A DNA stretch of 64,000 nucleotides from an uncultured Erythrobacter sp. (GCA_947501005.1 CANMTU010000001.1:1450501-1514500), one strand, 5' to 3'. Counted from the stretch's first letter, positions 16,433 to 28,303 are shown. Notes: a model not told the origin generated them from the sequence alone. Made by a program: numbers and translations.

Positions 16433-17565
16433 GCCGGGGTGCCGAAATAATCGCGGCGGAATTGCGCGGCGAAACCAGCGAACCGGCCCGCGCCGATGGC
16501 ATCGCGCATCGCCTGCATCAATTGCTGGTAGAAGGCGATGTTGTGCTCGGTCATCAACATGGCGCCGAGGATTTCCTGCGATTTCACGAGATGGTGGAGA
16601 TAGGCGCGGCTGTAGGTGCCGCAGGTATCGCAGGCGCATCGCGCGTCGAGCGGGTCCTGGTCCTCCGCGAACCGCGCATTGCGCAGGTTGAGCGGACCGG
16701 CCCAGGTGAACGCCTGCCCGTTCCGGCCCGAGCGGCTGGGCAGCACGCAATCGAACATGTCCACCCCCCGCTCGACCGCGCCGACGAGATCGTCCGGTTT
16801 GCCGACGCCCATGAGATAGCGCGGGCGGTCGTCCGGCAGTTGGCCGGGCGCGAAGTCGAGCGTGGCGAACATCGCCTCCTGCCCCTCGCCCACGGCAAGC
16901 CCGCCGATCGCGTAGCCGTCGAACCCGATCCCGGTGAGCGCCTCGGCGGAGCGCCCCCGCAACTCCTCGTCCAGCGCGCCCTGCTGGATGCCGAACAGGG
17001 CCGCGCCCGCCGCATGTTCGCCGCCCGCATCGAAGGCATCGCGGCTGCGCTGCGCCCAGCGCATCGACATTTCCATGCTGGCGGCGATCACGTCGCGAGG
17101 CTGATCGGCGCGGGGGCATTCATCGAACGCCATCACGATGTCGCTGCCGAGCAGGCGCTGGATTTCCATGCTGCGCTCGGGCGTCAGCATGTGCCTCGAC
17201 CCGTCGATATGGCTGCGAAACTCGACGCCTTCCTCGGTCAACTTGCGCAGGTCAGACAAGCTCATCACCTGATAGCCGCCGCTGTCGGTCAGGATCGGGC
17301 GGTCCCAGTTCATGAAGCGATGCAGGCCGCCGAGCCGTGCCACCCGTTCCGCACCTGGGCGCAGCATCAGGTGATAGGTATTGCCGAGGATGATGTCGGC
17401 CCCCGTCCGGCGCACGGTTTCGGGCTTCATCGCCTTGACCGTGGCCGCCGTGCCGACCGGCATGAAGGCGGGCGTGCGGATGGTGCCGCGACGCATGGCG
17501 ATCGCGCCCGTGCGGGCCTTGCCGCCACGGGCGTGAATGCGAAAGGCGAACCGTTCCGGTGCCAT
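16429..17565 (-). CDS. tgt: tRNA-guanine transglycosylase
   Basis: Tgt (378 residues) swaps guanine-34 for preQ1 in tRNAs with GUN anticodons on the way to queuosine. D94 in [13 protein letters not shown] is the general acid/base, the [12 protein letters not shown] segment carries the nucleophilic Asp, and the CxCxxC zinc site (CACDTC) is followed by a YLHHL His. ATG 17565 is used, 2 bases after the stop of the preceding DUF481 gene; a TTG two codons earlier is possible. queA, the next enzyme of the pathway, is also in this window at 21.5 kb. Confidence 0.97.
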   Translation of the reverse strand: MAPERFAFRIHARGGKARTGAIAMRRGTIRTPAFMPVGTAATVKAMKPETVRRTGADIILGNTYHLMLRPGAERVARLGGLHRFMNWDRPILTDSGGYQVMSLSDLRKLTEEGVEFRSHIDGSRHMLTPERSMEIQRLLGSDIVMAFDECPRADQPRDVIAASMEMSMRWAQRSRDAFDAGGEHAAGAALFGIQQGALDEELRGRSAEALTGIGFDGYAIGGLAVGEGQEAMFATLDFAPGQLPDDRPRYLMGVGKPDDLVGAVERGVDMFDCVLPSRSGRNGQAFTWAGPLNLRNARFAEDQDPLDARCACDTCGTYSRAYLHHLVKSQEILGAMLMTEHNIAFYQQLMQAMRDAIGAGRFAGFAAQFRRDYFGTPA

Positions 17566-17567
17566 GA

Positions 17568-18518
17568 TCAAAAGCCGTAGACGAAGGTGAAGCGGGTCAG
17601 CGTGTCGGTCGTCACGCCGCCGGGCGGCGGGCTGCTGTCGTAATCCACCTGGTAGGACAGGCGCGAACGCAGCCGGTCGGTGACCTTGAAATCGAGGCCC
17701 GTCAGAAGGTTCAGCGTGGTGCTCGAACTGTCGATGATGAGCAGGGCCTGCCCTCCGGTTTCGGTGACCGCATTGGCGGTCTGGCTGAGCGACAGGCGGT
17801 CGAAGATCTGCCAGTCGAAATCGAGGCCGGCCAGGGCGGCCAGACGGCTTTCCGACGGCGTACCGCGAAAATCGGTCACGCGATAGGCCGGGCCGGCCTT
17901 GACGGACAGAGACAGGCCTTCGCGATCGACGACCGTATAGCCCAGCCCGCCCGAGACGGCATAGCGCCCGTCGAACCCCTGCAACCGGTCATGCTCGAAC
18001 TGGGCGAGGCCATAGGCGAACCAGTCCTCGCCGAATTCCCAGCGCGGTTCGTAGGAAACGAGGAATTGCTGGCGGCTGATATTGCCGTTCTGCCGCTGAA
18101 AATCGCCGCGCAGCGTCATCCGGTGGCTCCAGTCGAGCCCCTCGCGCTTCAGCTTGAGAGCCGCCGATGCGCCCACATTGTCGCTGTTGCCGCTGGCGCG
18201 GAAGCCGCCGATCTCGCCCTCCCCGCTCCACAGATCGAGGACGCCCGCCTCTGCGATCCGGGCTTCACGTTCGCGCTCGGCCTCGGCGTTGCGCAGGGCG
18301 AGGGTGTCGTTCCACTTTTCCAGCAGGCCGTCGATCTCCTCCGCGTCGTCGGGATAAGTGCTGCGGGCAAGGCCGAGGACCGTGCGGATCTTGGTGTCGT
18401 CCTGCGTATCCAGGGCCGCCGCGATCAGCTGGCGCACCCCATCGGGCAGCTGCGCCTGGGCCGGATCGGGCGCGGCGATGAACGACAGTGCGAGGGCAAG
18501 GGCGAAAGAAAAACGCAT
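17568..18518 (-). CDS. DUF481 outer-membrane protein
   Basis: An exported protein of 316 residues. A signal peptide ends near PAQAQ; a helical N-terminal part contains a charged coil ([17 protein letters not shown]). The C-terminal two thirds is a DUF481/YdiY-like beta-barrel with alternating strands, ending in a Phe (TFVYGF), as outer-membrane proteins do. The phrase [11 protein letters not shown] is typical of the family. ATG 18518 is chosen. The gene abuts tgt. Function is unknown; related proteins are often salt- or acid-induced. Confidence 0.82.
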   Translation of the reverse strand: MRFSFALALALSFIAAPDPAQAQLPDGVRQLIAAALDTQDDTKIRTVLGLARSTYPDDAEEIDGLLEKWNDTLALRNAEAEREREARIAEAGVLDLWSGEGEIGGFRASGNSDNVGASAALKLKREGLDWSHRMTLRGDFQRQNGNISRQQFLVSYEPRWEFGEDWFAYGLAQFEHDRLQGFDGRYAVSGGLGYTVVDREGLSLSVKAGPAYRVTDFRGTPSESRLAALAGLDFDWQIFDRLSLSQTANAVTETGGQALLIIDSSSTTLNLLTGLDFKVTDRLRSRLSYQVDYDSSPPPGGVTTDTLTRFTFVYGF

Positions 18519-18574
18519 CACGCCCGGCGTCTAGCGTGCCCGTGGTCCGCTTTCCAGACCTCCGCCGTGCATGG

Positions 18575-18612
18575 AAAAAGGGGCCGGCCTGCCCTGTCGC
18601 AGCCCGGCCCCC
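18575..18612 (-). terminator. Terminator after outer-membrane protein gene
   Basis: On the minus strand a GC-rich stem (GGGGCCGG...CCGGCCCC with a slightly imperfect inner part) is followed by a T-run. It starts about 20 bases after the stop of the 18630-19181 gene. Confidence 0.75.
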
Positions 18613-18629
18613 GATCATCCTGCAAGGCT

Positions 18630-19181
18630 TCAGAAGTTGTACTGAAGCCCGGCGGTCGCGCGCAGCGTGTCGAACGAGATCGTGTCGAGATTGACGCGCA
18701 CGGCCGTGGTGCCGCCCAGCGGGAAATCGGCGCCGACCCCGACGAGGTAATCGCCGAAATTATTTTCGATGTCGCCGAAGGCTTCGCCGTCCGGATCCTC
18801 GACGCCGATGATCTCCTCGTAATCGAGCGTGAACCACTGATAGCCGGCACGGGCATAGAATTTCGAACCGCCCTGGCCGGTAAAGCCGATACGCGCCGAT
18901 GCGCCGTAATCGCTGTCCAGCGCGTCGGTACCGAAGTGGTAATTGCCCTCCACGCCGACGAACAGGTTCGATCCGGTCATGAAATCGTAGCCGGCATAGG
19001 CGCCAATGATCGGGCTGGCTGTATCGACATCGGCGCCGACATCCTCATCGCTGATGCCGAGGTCGTGGTAACCGGCCGAAACGCCAACGAAGCCCGAACC
19101 GGTCGCATCCTGCGCACTGGCGACACCGGGCATGGCGAAAATAGCCGCGCCGATCAGCGCGGCGGAAACGATATTTTTCAT
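18630..19181 (-). CDS. Small outer-membrane beta-barrel protein
   Basis: A 183-residue exported protein. The signal peptide ends ASAQ, and the mature part is an eight-strand type barrel (OmpA/OmpX-like) with alternating Gly/aromatic strands (GFVGVSAGYHDL, FVGVEGNYHFG, KFYARAGYQWFTLD) and a terminal LQYNF, a beta-signal ending in Phe. Loops are acidic. Its own terminator and a hairpin in the leader suggest a single-gene, highly expressed unit. The precise role (porin, stress barrel) cannot be assigned. Confidence 0.85.
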   Translation of the reverse strand: MKNIVSAALIGAAIFAMPGVASAQDATGSGFVGVSAGYHDLGISDEDVGADVDTASPIIGAYAGYDFMTGSNLFVGVEGNYHFGTDALDSDYGASARIGFTGQGGSKFYARAGYQWFTLDYEEIIGVEDPDGEAFGDIENNFGDYLVGVGADFPLGGTTAVRVNLDTISFDTLRATAGLQYNF

Positions 19182-19199
19182 CGAGTGTAAGATTCCTGT

Positions 19200-19231
19200 G
19201 GTTTTGCTCTCTTACCGGAGCGAGCAAAACC
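19200..19231 (-). promoter_or_regulatory. Hairpin in leader of outer-membrane protein gene
   Basis: Perfect 10-base inverted repeat (GGTTTTGCTC / GAGCAAAACC) with a 12-base loop, 18 bases upstream of the ATG at 19181. A stable stem at this point would be part of the mRNA leader and could affect stability or translation. No T-run follows. Confidence 0.5.
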
Positions 19232-19278
19232 GGTAGGGAAATCACACTAAAATACGGTTACCATTGCAGAATGCATCT

Positions 19279-20043
19279 TCACGCTCGCAAGCGCCAGCCG
19301 GTGCGGAAGATGAAGGTAATGATGGCGACACACAGGGCAAGAAAGCCCAGGGTAATGGCGAAGCTGACCCAGATGTTCACCTCGCTCTGGCCGTAGAAGG
19401 TCCAGCGCAAGCCGCTCACCAGATAGACGATCGGGTTCGCCATGGCGATCGTATCCCACGGCGCGGGCAGCATATCGATCGAATAGAACGTCCCGCCAAG
19501 GAAGGTCAGCGGCGTCAGGAACAGGAGCGGAATGATGCCGAGCTTCTCGAAATTGTCGGCCCAGATGCCGAGGATGAAACCGAACAGGCTGAAACTCGCC
19601 GCGACGAGGATGATGAACAGCACGGCCAGGATCGGGTGCGCCACCGTATAGTCCACGAACAGGCGCGCGGTCAGCATGATGATCGCGGCAAGGATCAGGC
19701 TCTTGGTGGCCGCCGCGCCGACGAAGCCGATCAGCGTTTCGGCGACGCCGACGGGGGCGGACAGCAATTCGTAGATCGTGCCGGTGAAACGCGGCATGTA
19801 GATGCCGAAACTGGAATTGTTGGTCGTCTCGCCCAGCAGCGTCAGCATCAGCAGGCCGGGAATGATGAACGCCCCGTAATCGACACCGCCCAGATCGGGC
19901 ATCTCGCTGCCGATGGCCGCGCCGAAGACGATGAAATACAGCGCCGTCGTCAGCACCGGCGCGAGGATGGACTGGAACGCCGTACGCAGGAAACGGGTGA
20001 GTTCGCGGGTGTAGATCGCCCAGGTCGAGCGCCAGCCGATCAT
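19279..20043 (-). CDS. ABC-2 type transporter permease
   Basis: The membrane half of an ABC exporter (254 residues, six predicted helices). Features of ABC-2/YadH-type permeases are present: YTRELTRFLRT near the N-terminus, the LSAPVGVAETLIGFVGAA segment, and LTPLTFLGGTFYSIDMLP, followed by the NPIVYLVSGLRW end. It is encoded immediately after its ATPase, overlapping by 4 bases. The substrate is unknown; the YadGH group is often annotated as multidrug or polysaccharide export without direct proof. Confidence 0.9.
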   Translation of the reverse strand: MIGWRSTWAIYTRELTRFLRTAFQSILAPVLTTALYFIVFGAAIGSEMPDLGGVDYGAFIIPGLLMLTLLGETTNNSSFGIYMPRFTGTIYELLSAPVGVAETLIGFVGAAATKSLILAAIIMLTARLFVDYTVAHPILAVLFIILVAASFSLFGFILGIWADNFEKLGIIPLLFLTPLTFLGGTFYSIDMLPAPWDTIAMANPIVYLVSGLRWTFYGQSEVNIWVSFAITLGFLALCVAIITFIFRTGWRLRA

Positions 20044-20996
20044 GCCGTTTCCTCCTCGCCCAACAGGGTCACGAAGATTTCCTCGAGGCTGCTTTCGCGC
20101 ACGTCGATCGCGGTATAGTCGATATGCTCCGCCAGCAGCGCCTTGGTCAGCGCGGCGACCTCCTGCTTGCCCTTGCCTGCCCCGTCGCCGCCGCGATAGC
20201 GCAGCGTGCTGCCGCCCTCCTCCAGCTCGACCGGGAAACGCGCGATGGCGGGCGGCAGGACCGTCAGCGGCCGGGCGAGGCGGATATGCGCCTCGGTGCG
20301 GCCCAGCCGGGCCATCATCGCGTCCTTGTCATCCACCATCACCAGTCGCCCGGCGCGGATGATGCCGACGCGGTCGGCCATTTCCTCGGCCTCCTCGAGA
20401 TAATGGGTGGTGAGAATGATGGTGACCCCGCGGCGGCGCATCTCGTCGATCACGCGCCACATGCCCTTGCGCAATTCGACGTCGACGCCCGCGGTCGGCT
20501 CGTCGAGAAACAACAAGTCGGGCTCGTGCGCCAGTGCCTTTGCGACCAGCACGCGGCGCTTCATCCCGCCCGACAGGGCCATGATGCGTTCGTCGCGCTT
20601 GTCCCACAGGCTGAGGCTGCGCAGGATTTCCTCGATCCGCGTGGGGTCGGGCGCCAGGCCGAACAAGCCGCGCGAATAGCTGACAGCGCGCAACACCGGC
20701 TCGAACATGTCGGTGCTGAGTTCCTGGGGGACCAGCCCGATGCGGGCGCGGGCCTTGCGCCAGTCGGTCTTCATGTCGTGCCCGAAGGCGTGGATTGTCC
20801 CCCCGCTGGGCGTGACCATGCCGCAGATCGCGCCGATCAGCGTCGTCTTGCCGGCCCCGTTCGGGCCGAGCAGCGCAAAGATCTCGCCCTTGCGAATCGT
20901 GAGGCTGACATCGTCGAGCGCCTTCAGGCCCCCGGGATAGACCTTGCTCAGCCCGTCGAGTTCGAGGATCGGCTCTGCAGGCGAATTACTGGACAA
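20040..20996 (-). CDS. ABC transporter ATPase (YadG-like)
   Basis: ATP-binding half of the exporter (318 residues). Walker A is GPNGAGKT, the signature is LSGGMKRR, Walker B is LLFLDEPT and the H-loop is TTHYLEE. The C-terminal extension (about residues 220-318) is the usual accessory domain of this class. The only plausible start is TTG 20996, which lies inside the end of the preceding DUF2059 gene (11-base overlap), with no evident Shine-Dalgarno site. Coupled translation from that gene is therefore likely. Confidence 0.92.
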   Translation of the reverse strand: MSSNSPAEPILELDGLSKVYPGGLKALDDVSLTIRKGEIFALLGPNGAGKTTLIGAICGMVTPSGGTIHAFGHDMKTDWRKARARIGLVPQELSTDMFEPVLRAVSYSRGLFGLAPDPTRIEEILRSLSLWDKRDERIMALSGGMKRRVLVAKALAHEPDLLFLDEPTAGVDVELRKGMWRVIDEMRRRGVTIILTTHYLEEAEEMADRVGIIRAGRLVMVDDKDAMMARLGRTEAHIRLARPLTVLPPAIARFPVELEEGGSTLRYRGGDGAGKGKQEVAALTKALLAEHIDYTAIDVRESSLEEIFVTLLGEEETA

Positions 20997-21462
20997 GCTT
21001 TTGCATCATCGCGGGATCGATATACTTCGCATAGGCGATCAGGGCCTGCATCGCCTGCGGGTCCTGCACCAATTGCTGCATCGCCATCTGGCCGAGCGCG
21101 CCGCTTGCCGCCTGGATGCCGGCGGCATCGCGGCCCTTGATCAGCGTTGCCATCTCGGCGCGGCAATCCTGCACCATGAGGCGGGTGAAGGTCTCGGCCA
21201 TCTGGCGATCGATGCGGTCCTTCACCGCCGGATCGACCGTGACGATCTCCTTCATCGCCGGCGACATCGCCATGCTGGCGCCCATCCACTGCGCGATGAG
21301 GGTGCGATCCTCGCCGGTCGCCTTGCCGACGAAGCATTTCCCGAGCGCGAGCGACGCCTCGCTCGGCGCAGGAGCGGTCTGCGCCTGCGCGGCAGCGGGC
21401 AGGAGCGCGGCCAAGGCGCAGGCGGCGGTCAGTACGGTCTTTCTCACGGTCATCCCCCTCAT
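20986..21462 (-). CDS. DUF2059 domain exported protein
   Basis: A 158-residue protein with a signal peptide ([16 protein letters not shown]) and an all-helical DUF2059-like domain containing [23 protein letters not shown]. The family is widespread in alphaproteobacteria and its role is unknown. The ATG at 21462 overlaps the queA stop (ATGA), and a second ATG at 21453 is possible. It is followed by the ABC exporter genes with overlap, so the three may form one unit. Confidence 0.75.
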   Translation of the reverse strand: MRGMTVRKTVLTAACALAALLPAAAQAQTAPAPSEASLALGKCFVGKATGEDRTLIAQWMGASMAMSPAMKEIVTVDPAVKDRIDRQMAETFTRLMVQDCRAEMATLIKGRDAAGIQAASGALGQMAMQQLVQDPQAMQALIAYAKYIDPAMMQKLVQ

Positions 21463-22487
21463 GGAAGCAGCAGGCTCGAATCGCCATAGCTGTAAAATCG
21501 GTATTGTGCTGCAATGGCGTGCGCATAAGCGCCCTGCATCCGTTCGCGCCCCATCAGGGCGCTGACGAGCATGAACAGGGTCGATTTCGGCAGGTGGAAG
21601 TTCGTCATCAACCCGTCGATCGCGCGAAAACGGTAGCCGGGGGTGATGAAAATGTCCGTCTCGCCTTCGAAGGCGTGGATCGTACCGTCTTCGGTGGCGG
21701 CGCTTTCGAGCAGGCGCAGGCTGGTCGTGCCGACCGAGACGATCCGCCCCCCTTCCTGCCGCGCACGGTTGAGGCGCCCGGCGGTCGCGCCGTCGATCCG
21801 GCCCCACTCGAAATGCATCGCGTGGTCGTCGGTATCCTCGGCCTTGACCGGCAGGAAGGTGCCCGCCCCGACATGGAGGGTGAGGGTTTCGCGCCCGATC
21901 CCGGCTTCGTCCAGCGCGGCGATCAGCGCGGGCGTGAAATGCAGCGCCGCGGTCGGCGCGGCGACGGCCCCGTCCTCACGCGCGAACATGGTCTGGTAAT
22001 CGCTCCGGTCCTGCGCGTCGGTCGGCCGTTTTCCGGCGATATAGGGCGGCAGGGGCATCCGCCCAGCGCGTTCGAGCAGCACCTCGACCGGTTCCTCGCC
22101 CGCGAAGCAGAGGATGAAGCTTCCGTCCGGCAAACGTCGTTCGGCGGTTGCGGCTACGTCGCCGCCGAAGGCGATGCGGTCGCCTTCGCGCAGGCGCTTG
22201 GCATTGCGGATGAAGGCCTGCCAGCGGCGCAGATCGATGCGTTTGTGGAGGGTGGCGCCGATCCGCGCCTCGCCCCGGCGCCCCTCGAGCTGGGCAGGAA
22301 TGACGCGGGTGTCGTTGAAAACGAGAACATCGCCCCGGCGCAGCAGACCGGGCAGATCGCTTACGACGCTATCGCGGAAATCTCCCGCGCCCTCGACCAC
22401 CAGCATCCGCGCTGAATCGCGCGGGCATGCGGGGCGGAGTGCGATCCGTTCGGGCGGCAGGTCGAAATCGAACAGGTCGACTTTCAT
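21459..22487 (-). CDS. queA: S-adenosylmethionine:tRNA ribosyltransferase-isomerase
   Basis: QueA (342 residues) adds the cyclopentene-type ring of epoxyqueuosine to preQ1 in tRNA using SAM. Recognisable segments are [73 protein letters not shown] and [16 protein letters not shown]. All are standard. It lies 5 kb from tgt on the same strand. It is followed by a coupled DUF2059 gene. Confidence 0.98.
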   Translation of the reverse strand: MKVDLFDFDLPPERIALRPACPRDSARMLVVEGAGDFRDSVVSDLPGLLRRGDVLVFNDTRVIPAQLEGRRGEARIGATLHKRIDLRRWQAFIRNAKRLREGDRIAFGGDVAATAERRLPDGSFILCFAGEEPVEVLLERAGRMPLPPYIAGKRPTDAQDRSDYQTMFAREDGAVAAPTAALHFTPALIAALDEAGIGRETLTLHVGAGTFLPVKAEDTDDHAMHFEWGRIDGATAGRLNRARQEGGRIVSVGTTSLRLLESAATEDGTIHAFEGETDIFITPGYRFRAIDGLMTNFHLPKSTLFMLVSALMGRERMQGAYAHAIAAQYRFYSYGDSSLLLP

Positions 22488-22523
22488 GCACGGCCCCCGA
22501 CAGATCCCGCCACAGGCGAGGGA

Positions 22524-23201
22524 TCAGTTCTCAAGCGGCGCGTTCAGATCGCCTGCCGTGATCTCGGCCTGGCGCTGCGGCGCCATCGCGGCGGGCTTTG
22601 CCTTGTTGTCGCTCGCGATCGAGGCCTGGACGATCCGGGTCGGGTCGGCGGGCGGTTCGCCGCGGTTGATCGCGTCGACAGCGTCCATCCCGTCGATCAC
22701 GCGGCCGAAATTGGTGTACCGCTTGTCGAGGCTGAAGCGCGGGTAGAACACGATGAAGAACTGGCTGTTCGCACTGTCCTCGCTCGCCGCGCGGGCCATC
22801 GAGACCGTGCCGCGCACATGCGGCATCGGATTGAACTCCGCCGCCAGATCGGGCAGCTGCGAACCGCCCTGCCCCGTGCCCGTCGGATCGCCGGTCTGCG
22901 CCATGAAACCGTCGATCACGCGGTGGAAGATCACCCCGTCGTAGAAACCCTGCCGGGTCAGTTCCTTCACCCGCTCGACATGCTCGGGCGCCCAGCTCGG
23001 CATCAGCCGGATGGCGACCCGCCGGCCGTTGGACAGGTCGAGCAGGAGGATATCGTCGGGATCTTCGGCCAGATTGTAATCGATCCGCTCGAACGCGGCG
23101 CGGGCGGGGGGCGGCGCCTGAGCAGCGTCCTGCGCGGCGGCGCCGATCGGCGCGATGGCCGTCAGCGCGGCGGCGGCAAGGGCAAGGGCAGATTTGAACA
23201 T
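22524..23201 (-). CDS. Periplasmic cyclophilin-type peptidyl-prolyl isomerase
   Basis: A 225-residue prolyl isomerase with a signal peptide (LAAAALTAIAPIGAAAQ) and a cyclophilin domain: VIFHRVIDGFMAQTGDPTGTG with the catalytic Arg, then GTVSMARA and NSQFFIVF. A C-terminal tail after about residue 190 is probably flexible. The signal peptide points to periplasmic folding work. It lies upstream of queA and downstream of coaD. Confidence 0.93.
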   Translation of the reverse strand: MFKSALALAAAALTAIAPIGAAAQDAAQAPPPARAAFERIDYNLAEDPDDILLLDLSNGRRVAIRLMPSWAPEHVERVKELTRQGFYDGVIFHRVIDGFMAQTGDPTGTGQGGSQLPDLAAEFNPMPHVRGTVSMARAASEDSANSQFFIVFYPRFSLDKRYTNFGRVIDGMDAVDAINRGEPPADPTRIVQASIASDNKAKPAAMAPQRQAEITAGDLNAPLEN

Positions 23202-23280
23202 GGAAGTCCCGTCGGATTATCGGCAGTGGTGCGGCGCATTAGCGGCGCCGCGCTGTCGGTTCAATGAATAGCTTGGCGCC

Positions 23281-23793
23281 TCAATAGTCGCCCAGCCGGC
23301 CCTTCTCTTCCACCCGGGCAACCAGATCGTCGCGCACCGCGCGGCTGACGAACGGGGTGATGTCGCCGCCGAACAGGGCGATCTCCTTCACCAGTCGCGA
23401 GGCAATCGGCTGGAGCGAGACGTCGGCCATCAGGAAGACCGTCTCGATATCGTCGTCGATCTGCTGGTTCATGCCGGCCATCTGGTATTCGTATTCGAAA
23501 TCGGCGACCGCGCGCAAACCGCGGATGAGGACGTTCGCCCCCATCTTGCGCGCGAACTTGACCAGCAGGGCGTTGAAACCGACCACCTCGACATTCTCCA
23601 GCCCCATCGCGGCGATCTCGCGCTCGACCATGGCGAAGCGTTCCTGCGTGGAGAACATGGGGTTCTTCGACGGATTGGTCGTGACTCCGATGATCAGCCG
23701 GTCGACCAGCCGGGCCGCGCGGCGCATGATATCCGCATGGCCGAGCGTCATGGGATCGAAGGTGCCGGGATAGATCCCGATGCGCGTCGTCAT
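23281..23793 (-). CDS. coaD: Phosphopantetheine adenylyltransferase
   Basis: CoaD (170 residues) makes dephospho-CoA from 4'-phosphopantetheine and ATP. The nucleotidyltransferase motif YPGTFDPMTLGHADIM, the RGLRAVADFEYE segment and the C-terminal QPIASRLVKEIA motif are all present. It directly follows ispA (shared base at 23793), so the two are co-transcribed. Confidence 0.97.
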   Translation of the reverse strand: MTTRIGIYPGTFDPMTLGHADIMRRAARLVDRLIIGVTTNPSKNPMFSTQERFAMVEREIAAMGLENVEVVGFNALLVKFARKMGANVLIRGLRAVADFEYEYQMAGMNQQIDDDIETVFLMADVSLQPIASRLVKEIALFGGDITPFVSRAVRDDLVARVEEKGRLGDY

Positions 23794-24683
23794 CAGTGAT
23801 CCCTCCCCACCACGAACCGGCCGAGCTCGACCAGCAGGCGCGCCTCCGCGCCGTAACCCGCCAGATGCTGCCCGGCCTGCTGCACCAGCATCTGCGCCTG
23901 CTGGCGGGCGGCGTCGCGGCCCATCAGGGTGACGAAGGTCTGCTTGCCCTGCTCCTCGTCCTTGCGCAGCGCCTTGCCGGCCTTGCCCTCGTCCCCTTCG
24001 ACGTCGAGCAGGTCGTCCGCGATCTGGAAGGCGAGGCCGATGTCGCGGGCATAGGCGCGCAGCTGGCCCCGGCCCTCTGGCGGCACCTTGCCGAGGATCG
24101 CGCCCAGTTCGACGCTGGCAGCAAGCAGCGCGCCGGTCTTCAACTGCTGCAGCCGGGTGATCTGTCGCAGATCGTATTCCCTGGAGGCGGAGGCGATATC
24201 CATCATCTGCCCGCCGGCCATCCCGTCATGCCCGCTCGCCCGCGCCAGCGTGGCGACCAGTTCGGAACGCACGAACGGATCGCCGCTGGTTCCCGGCATC
24301 GTCAGGATGTCGAATGCCAGCGCATGCAGGCAGTCGCCCGCCAGCACCGCGGTCGCCTCGTCGAAGGCCTTGTGAACGGTCGGCTTGCCGTGGCGCAGAT
24401 CGTCGTCGTCCATGCATGGCAAATCGTCGTGAATAAGCGAATAGGCATGGATCGCCTCGACCGCGCAGCCGGTATTGACCGCGGCATCCCGGTCCACCCC
24501 GAACAGGCCGGCCGTGGCGCAGACCAGCAGCGGGCGGACCCGCTTGCCCCCGCCGATCGCGGCATAGCGCATGGCCTCGACCAGCCGGCCGCGCGCATCG
24601 TCCGGCACGGGCAGGAAGGCATCGAACGCCGCATCGACCTCGCGCTGGATTTGCTCGAACGCATCGGCGAGCACAGGGGGCAT
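23793..24683 (-). CDS. ispA: Polyprenyl (farnesyl) diphosphate synthase
   Basis: A short-chain trans-prenyl diphosphate synthase (296 residues). The first Asp-rich motif is [17 protein letters not shown] and the second is [12 protein letters not shown], with GGKRVRPLL for substrate binding. The product is most likely farnesyl diphosphate, the precursor of ubiquinone, carotenoid and undecaprenyl chains. ATG 24683 is used; a GTG at 24695 is an alternative. It follows xseB closely, the usual xseB-ispA order. Confidence 0.94.
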   Translation of the reverse strand: MPPVLADAFEQIQREVDAAFDAFLPVPDDARGRLVEAMRYAAIGGGKRVRPLLVCATAGLFGVDRDAAVNTGCAVEAIHAYSLIHDDLPCMDDDDLRHGKPTVHKAFDEATAVLAGDCLHALAFDILTMPGTSGDPFVRSELVATLARASGHDGMAGGQMMDIASASREYDLRQITRLQQLKTGALLAASVELGAILGKVPPEGRGQLRAYARDIGLAFQIADDLLDVEGDEGKAGKALRKDEEQGKQTFVTLMGRDAARQQAQMLVQQAGQHLAGYGAEARLLVELGRFVVGRDH

Positions 24684-24708
24684 GGTGTCCGGCACGGCCG
24701 CCCCGCCC

Positions 24709-24963
24709 TCAGCCTGCGGCATCGAATGCGGCGGTGCCGGTGGGCGCGCCGTCCGCGCCCTGCACGATCTTCTCGATCCGTTCCTGCGCCGCGTCGAGCC
24801 GTTTCTGGCACGCCTTGCGCAAGGCCTCGCCCCGTTCGTAAAGCGCGATGCTCTCATCGAGCGGCACGTCGCCGCTTTCCAGCCGGCGCACCACCGTTTC
24901 CAGCGCGCGCAAGGCATCCTCGAACGACATGTCGGCGATCGGCGTTTCGGGTCCCGTATCCAT
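24709..24963 (-). CDS. xseB: Exodeoxyribonuclease VII small subunit
   Basis: XseB (84 residues) is the small helical subunit of exonuclease VII. The family core [40 protein letters not shown] is recognisable across residues 12-50, and a Gly/Ala-rich tail follows. ATG 24963 gives the expected N-terminus. xseA is not in the window. It is followed by ispA, a common arrangement. Confidence 0.94.
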   Translation of the reverse strand: MDTGPETPIADMSFEDALRALETVVRRLESGDVPLDESIALYERGEALRKACQKRLDAAQERIEKIVQGADGAPTGTAAFDAAG

Positions 24964-25113
24964 CGCCGGCCAGCTTTGACCGCGCCGCGCCCCACGGTCA
25001 AGAACGGGCCGGCGCGCGAACGGCAATATGGCGTGGATTGTCGTTCCGGCGGGCGTTCCAAAACGCGCAAGTCAGGCTGGCAGAGCCGCGCCGGCAACGC
25101 TAAGGCCCCTCGC

Positions 25114-27309
<2,196 letters not shown>

Positions 27310-27344
27310 GGCCCGCCATCGGGGCCGGCTTACGATAGAAGCGG

Positions 27345-27383
27345 GCCGGCAAGAGGGACGAGAACCCCACCCCTCTTGCCGGC
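27345..27383. terminator. Strong hairpin between purL and coq4
   Basis: Perfect 13-base inverted repeat (GCCGGCAAGAGGG / CCCTCTTGCCGGC) with a 13-base loop, located between the convergent ends of purL and the coq4-like gene. There is no T-run on either side, so it may be a bidirectional RNA-end hairpin rather than a classical terminator. Confidence 0.55.
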
Positions 27384-27393
27384 AATCGCGGGC

Positions 27394-28224
27394 TCAGGCG
27401 GCCTTGGCCTGCGCCGGTTCCTGCGCCAGCAGGTCGTAGGGATCGATGCCCTCCTCGCGCCAGATGCGGTGGCATTCCTGGTACCAGAACGGCTCGGGAA
27501 TGCCGAGTTCGGCGCGCGCATCCTCCAGCTGCATCGACAGGAGCAGCTTGATCGGCAGCCGCACCAGCATCGGGCAATCCTTGCCGGTCTGATGCGCCTG
27601 GCGGACGGCCTTGATAACCGGCGCCTTAGACTTGTGCAGCTTGCGGATATGATGCGCGCCGGCATAGCCGATCAGCAGGTGACCATGGCTCGGCTGCTGG
27701 CCGTGGGTGAACAGCAGGACGCATTGCTCGCCCAGCCCGTCGCGGCCGTAGCCGGTGAGGATGTGGAGCAGGTCGTGCGTGTCGCGGCTGCGATCGGCAT
27801 ACCACTGGATGAGGTCGTCGAATTTCCGGCGGCCGAGCTTTTCCGCCTCGGCGACCAGCCCGGCGGCGGACAGGCCCTCACGCTCCATGAAGTCGCAATA
27901 GGCATGAGCCACGCTGCCCTCGGGATAGTGGCGCAGCGCCCCGTGATCGTCGAGGATGGTGGGGAGATAGGGCTCGTCGCGCCGCAATTCCTCGCCTTCG
28001 GGCGACAAGGTGACGCGGCGCACCCGGTCCTCGAAATCCTTGGCAGGAAGCGATTCGAAAATCTTGAAGACGTGGCTCGTCTCTTCCTTGTCCTTCAACA
28101 GGTCGCGGAAATGACCATACGCCTTGGGCAGATTGTATTTGAGCTTCTTGCGGCGGGGATCGCGCAGGGGGGTGCCGTCGCTCGCCGCTTCGATGGCGGA
28201 TTGGGGAAAGGATTCTTCGCGCAT
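27394..28224 (-). CDS. coq4: Coq4-family ubiquinone biosynthesis protein
   Basis: A 276-residue protein with the Coq4 zinc-type motif HDxxH-x11-E: H150, D151, H154 and E166 in DTHDLLHILTGYGRDGLGE. Coq4 is needed for ubiquinone synthesis in eukaryotes and in some alphaproteobacteria; it has been linked to head-group modification and complex assembly. The C-terminal region ends in AQEPAQAKAA. The N-terminal 30 residues are polar and probably flexible. It is monocistronic, and a short palindrome lies upstream. Confidence 0.88.
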   Translation of the reverse strand: MREESFPQSAIEAASDGTPLRDPRRKKLKYNLPKAYGHFRDLLKDKEETSHVFKIFESLPAKDFEDRVRRVTLSPEGEELRRDEPYLPTILDDHGALRHYPEGSVAHAYCDFMEREGLSAAGLVAEAEKLGRRKFDDLIQWYADRSRDTHDLLHILTGYGRDGLGEQCVLLFTHGQQPSHGHLLIGYAGAHHIRKLHKSKAPVIKAVRQAHQTGKDCPMLVRLPIKLLLSMQLEDARAELGIPEPFWYQECHRIWREEGIDPYDLLAQEPAQAKAA

Positions 28225-28262
28225 GATTGCCTACCCGGTTGGAGGTGATCACTCACCACTAC

Positions 28263-28276
28263 TTACACGAATGTAA
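28263..28276. promoter_or_regulatory. Small palindrome upstream of coq4
   Basis: TTACA-CGAA-TGTAA, a 5-4-5 inverted repeat in the 79-base gap between coq4 and serB. It is AT-rich compared with its surroundings and could be a repressor operator. It is short, so chance is possible. Confidence 0.3.
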
Positions 28277-28303
28277 ATAAACCGTTGCGGATCGAAACGC
28301 AAG

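Noticed and set aside
24571..25113. N-terminal extension of PurL by 181 codons
   Set aside because: This part is antisense to ispA and xseB, and the normal PurL N-terminus starts at 25114 with a ribosome site.
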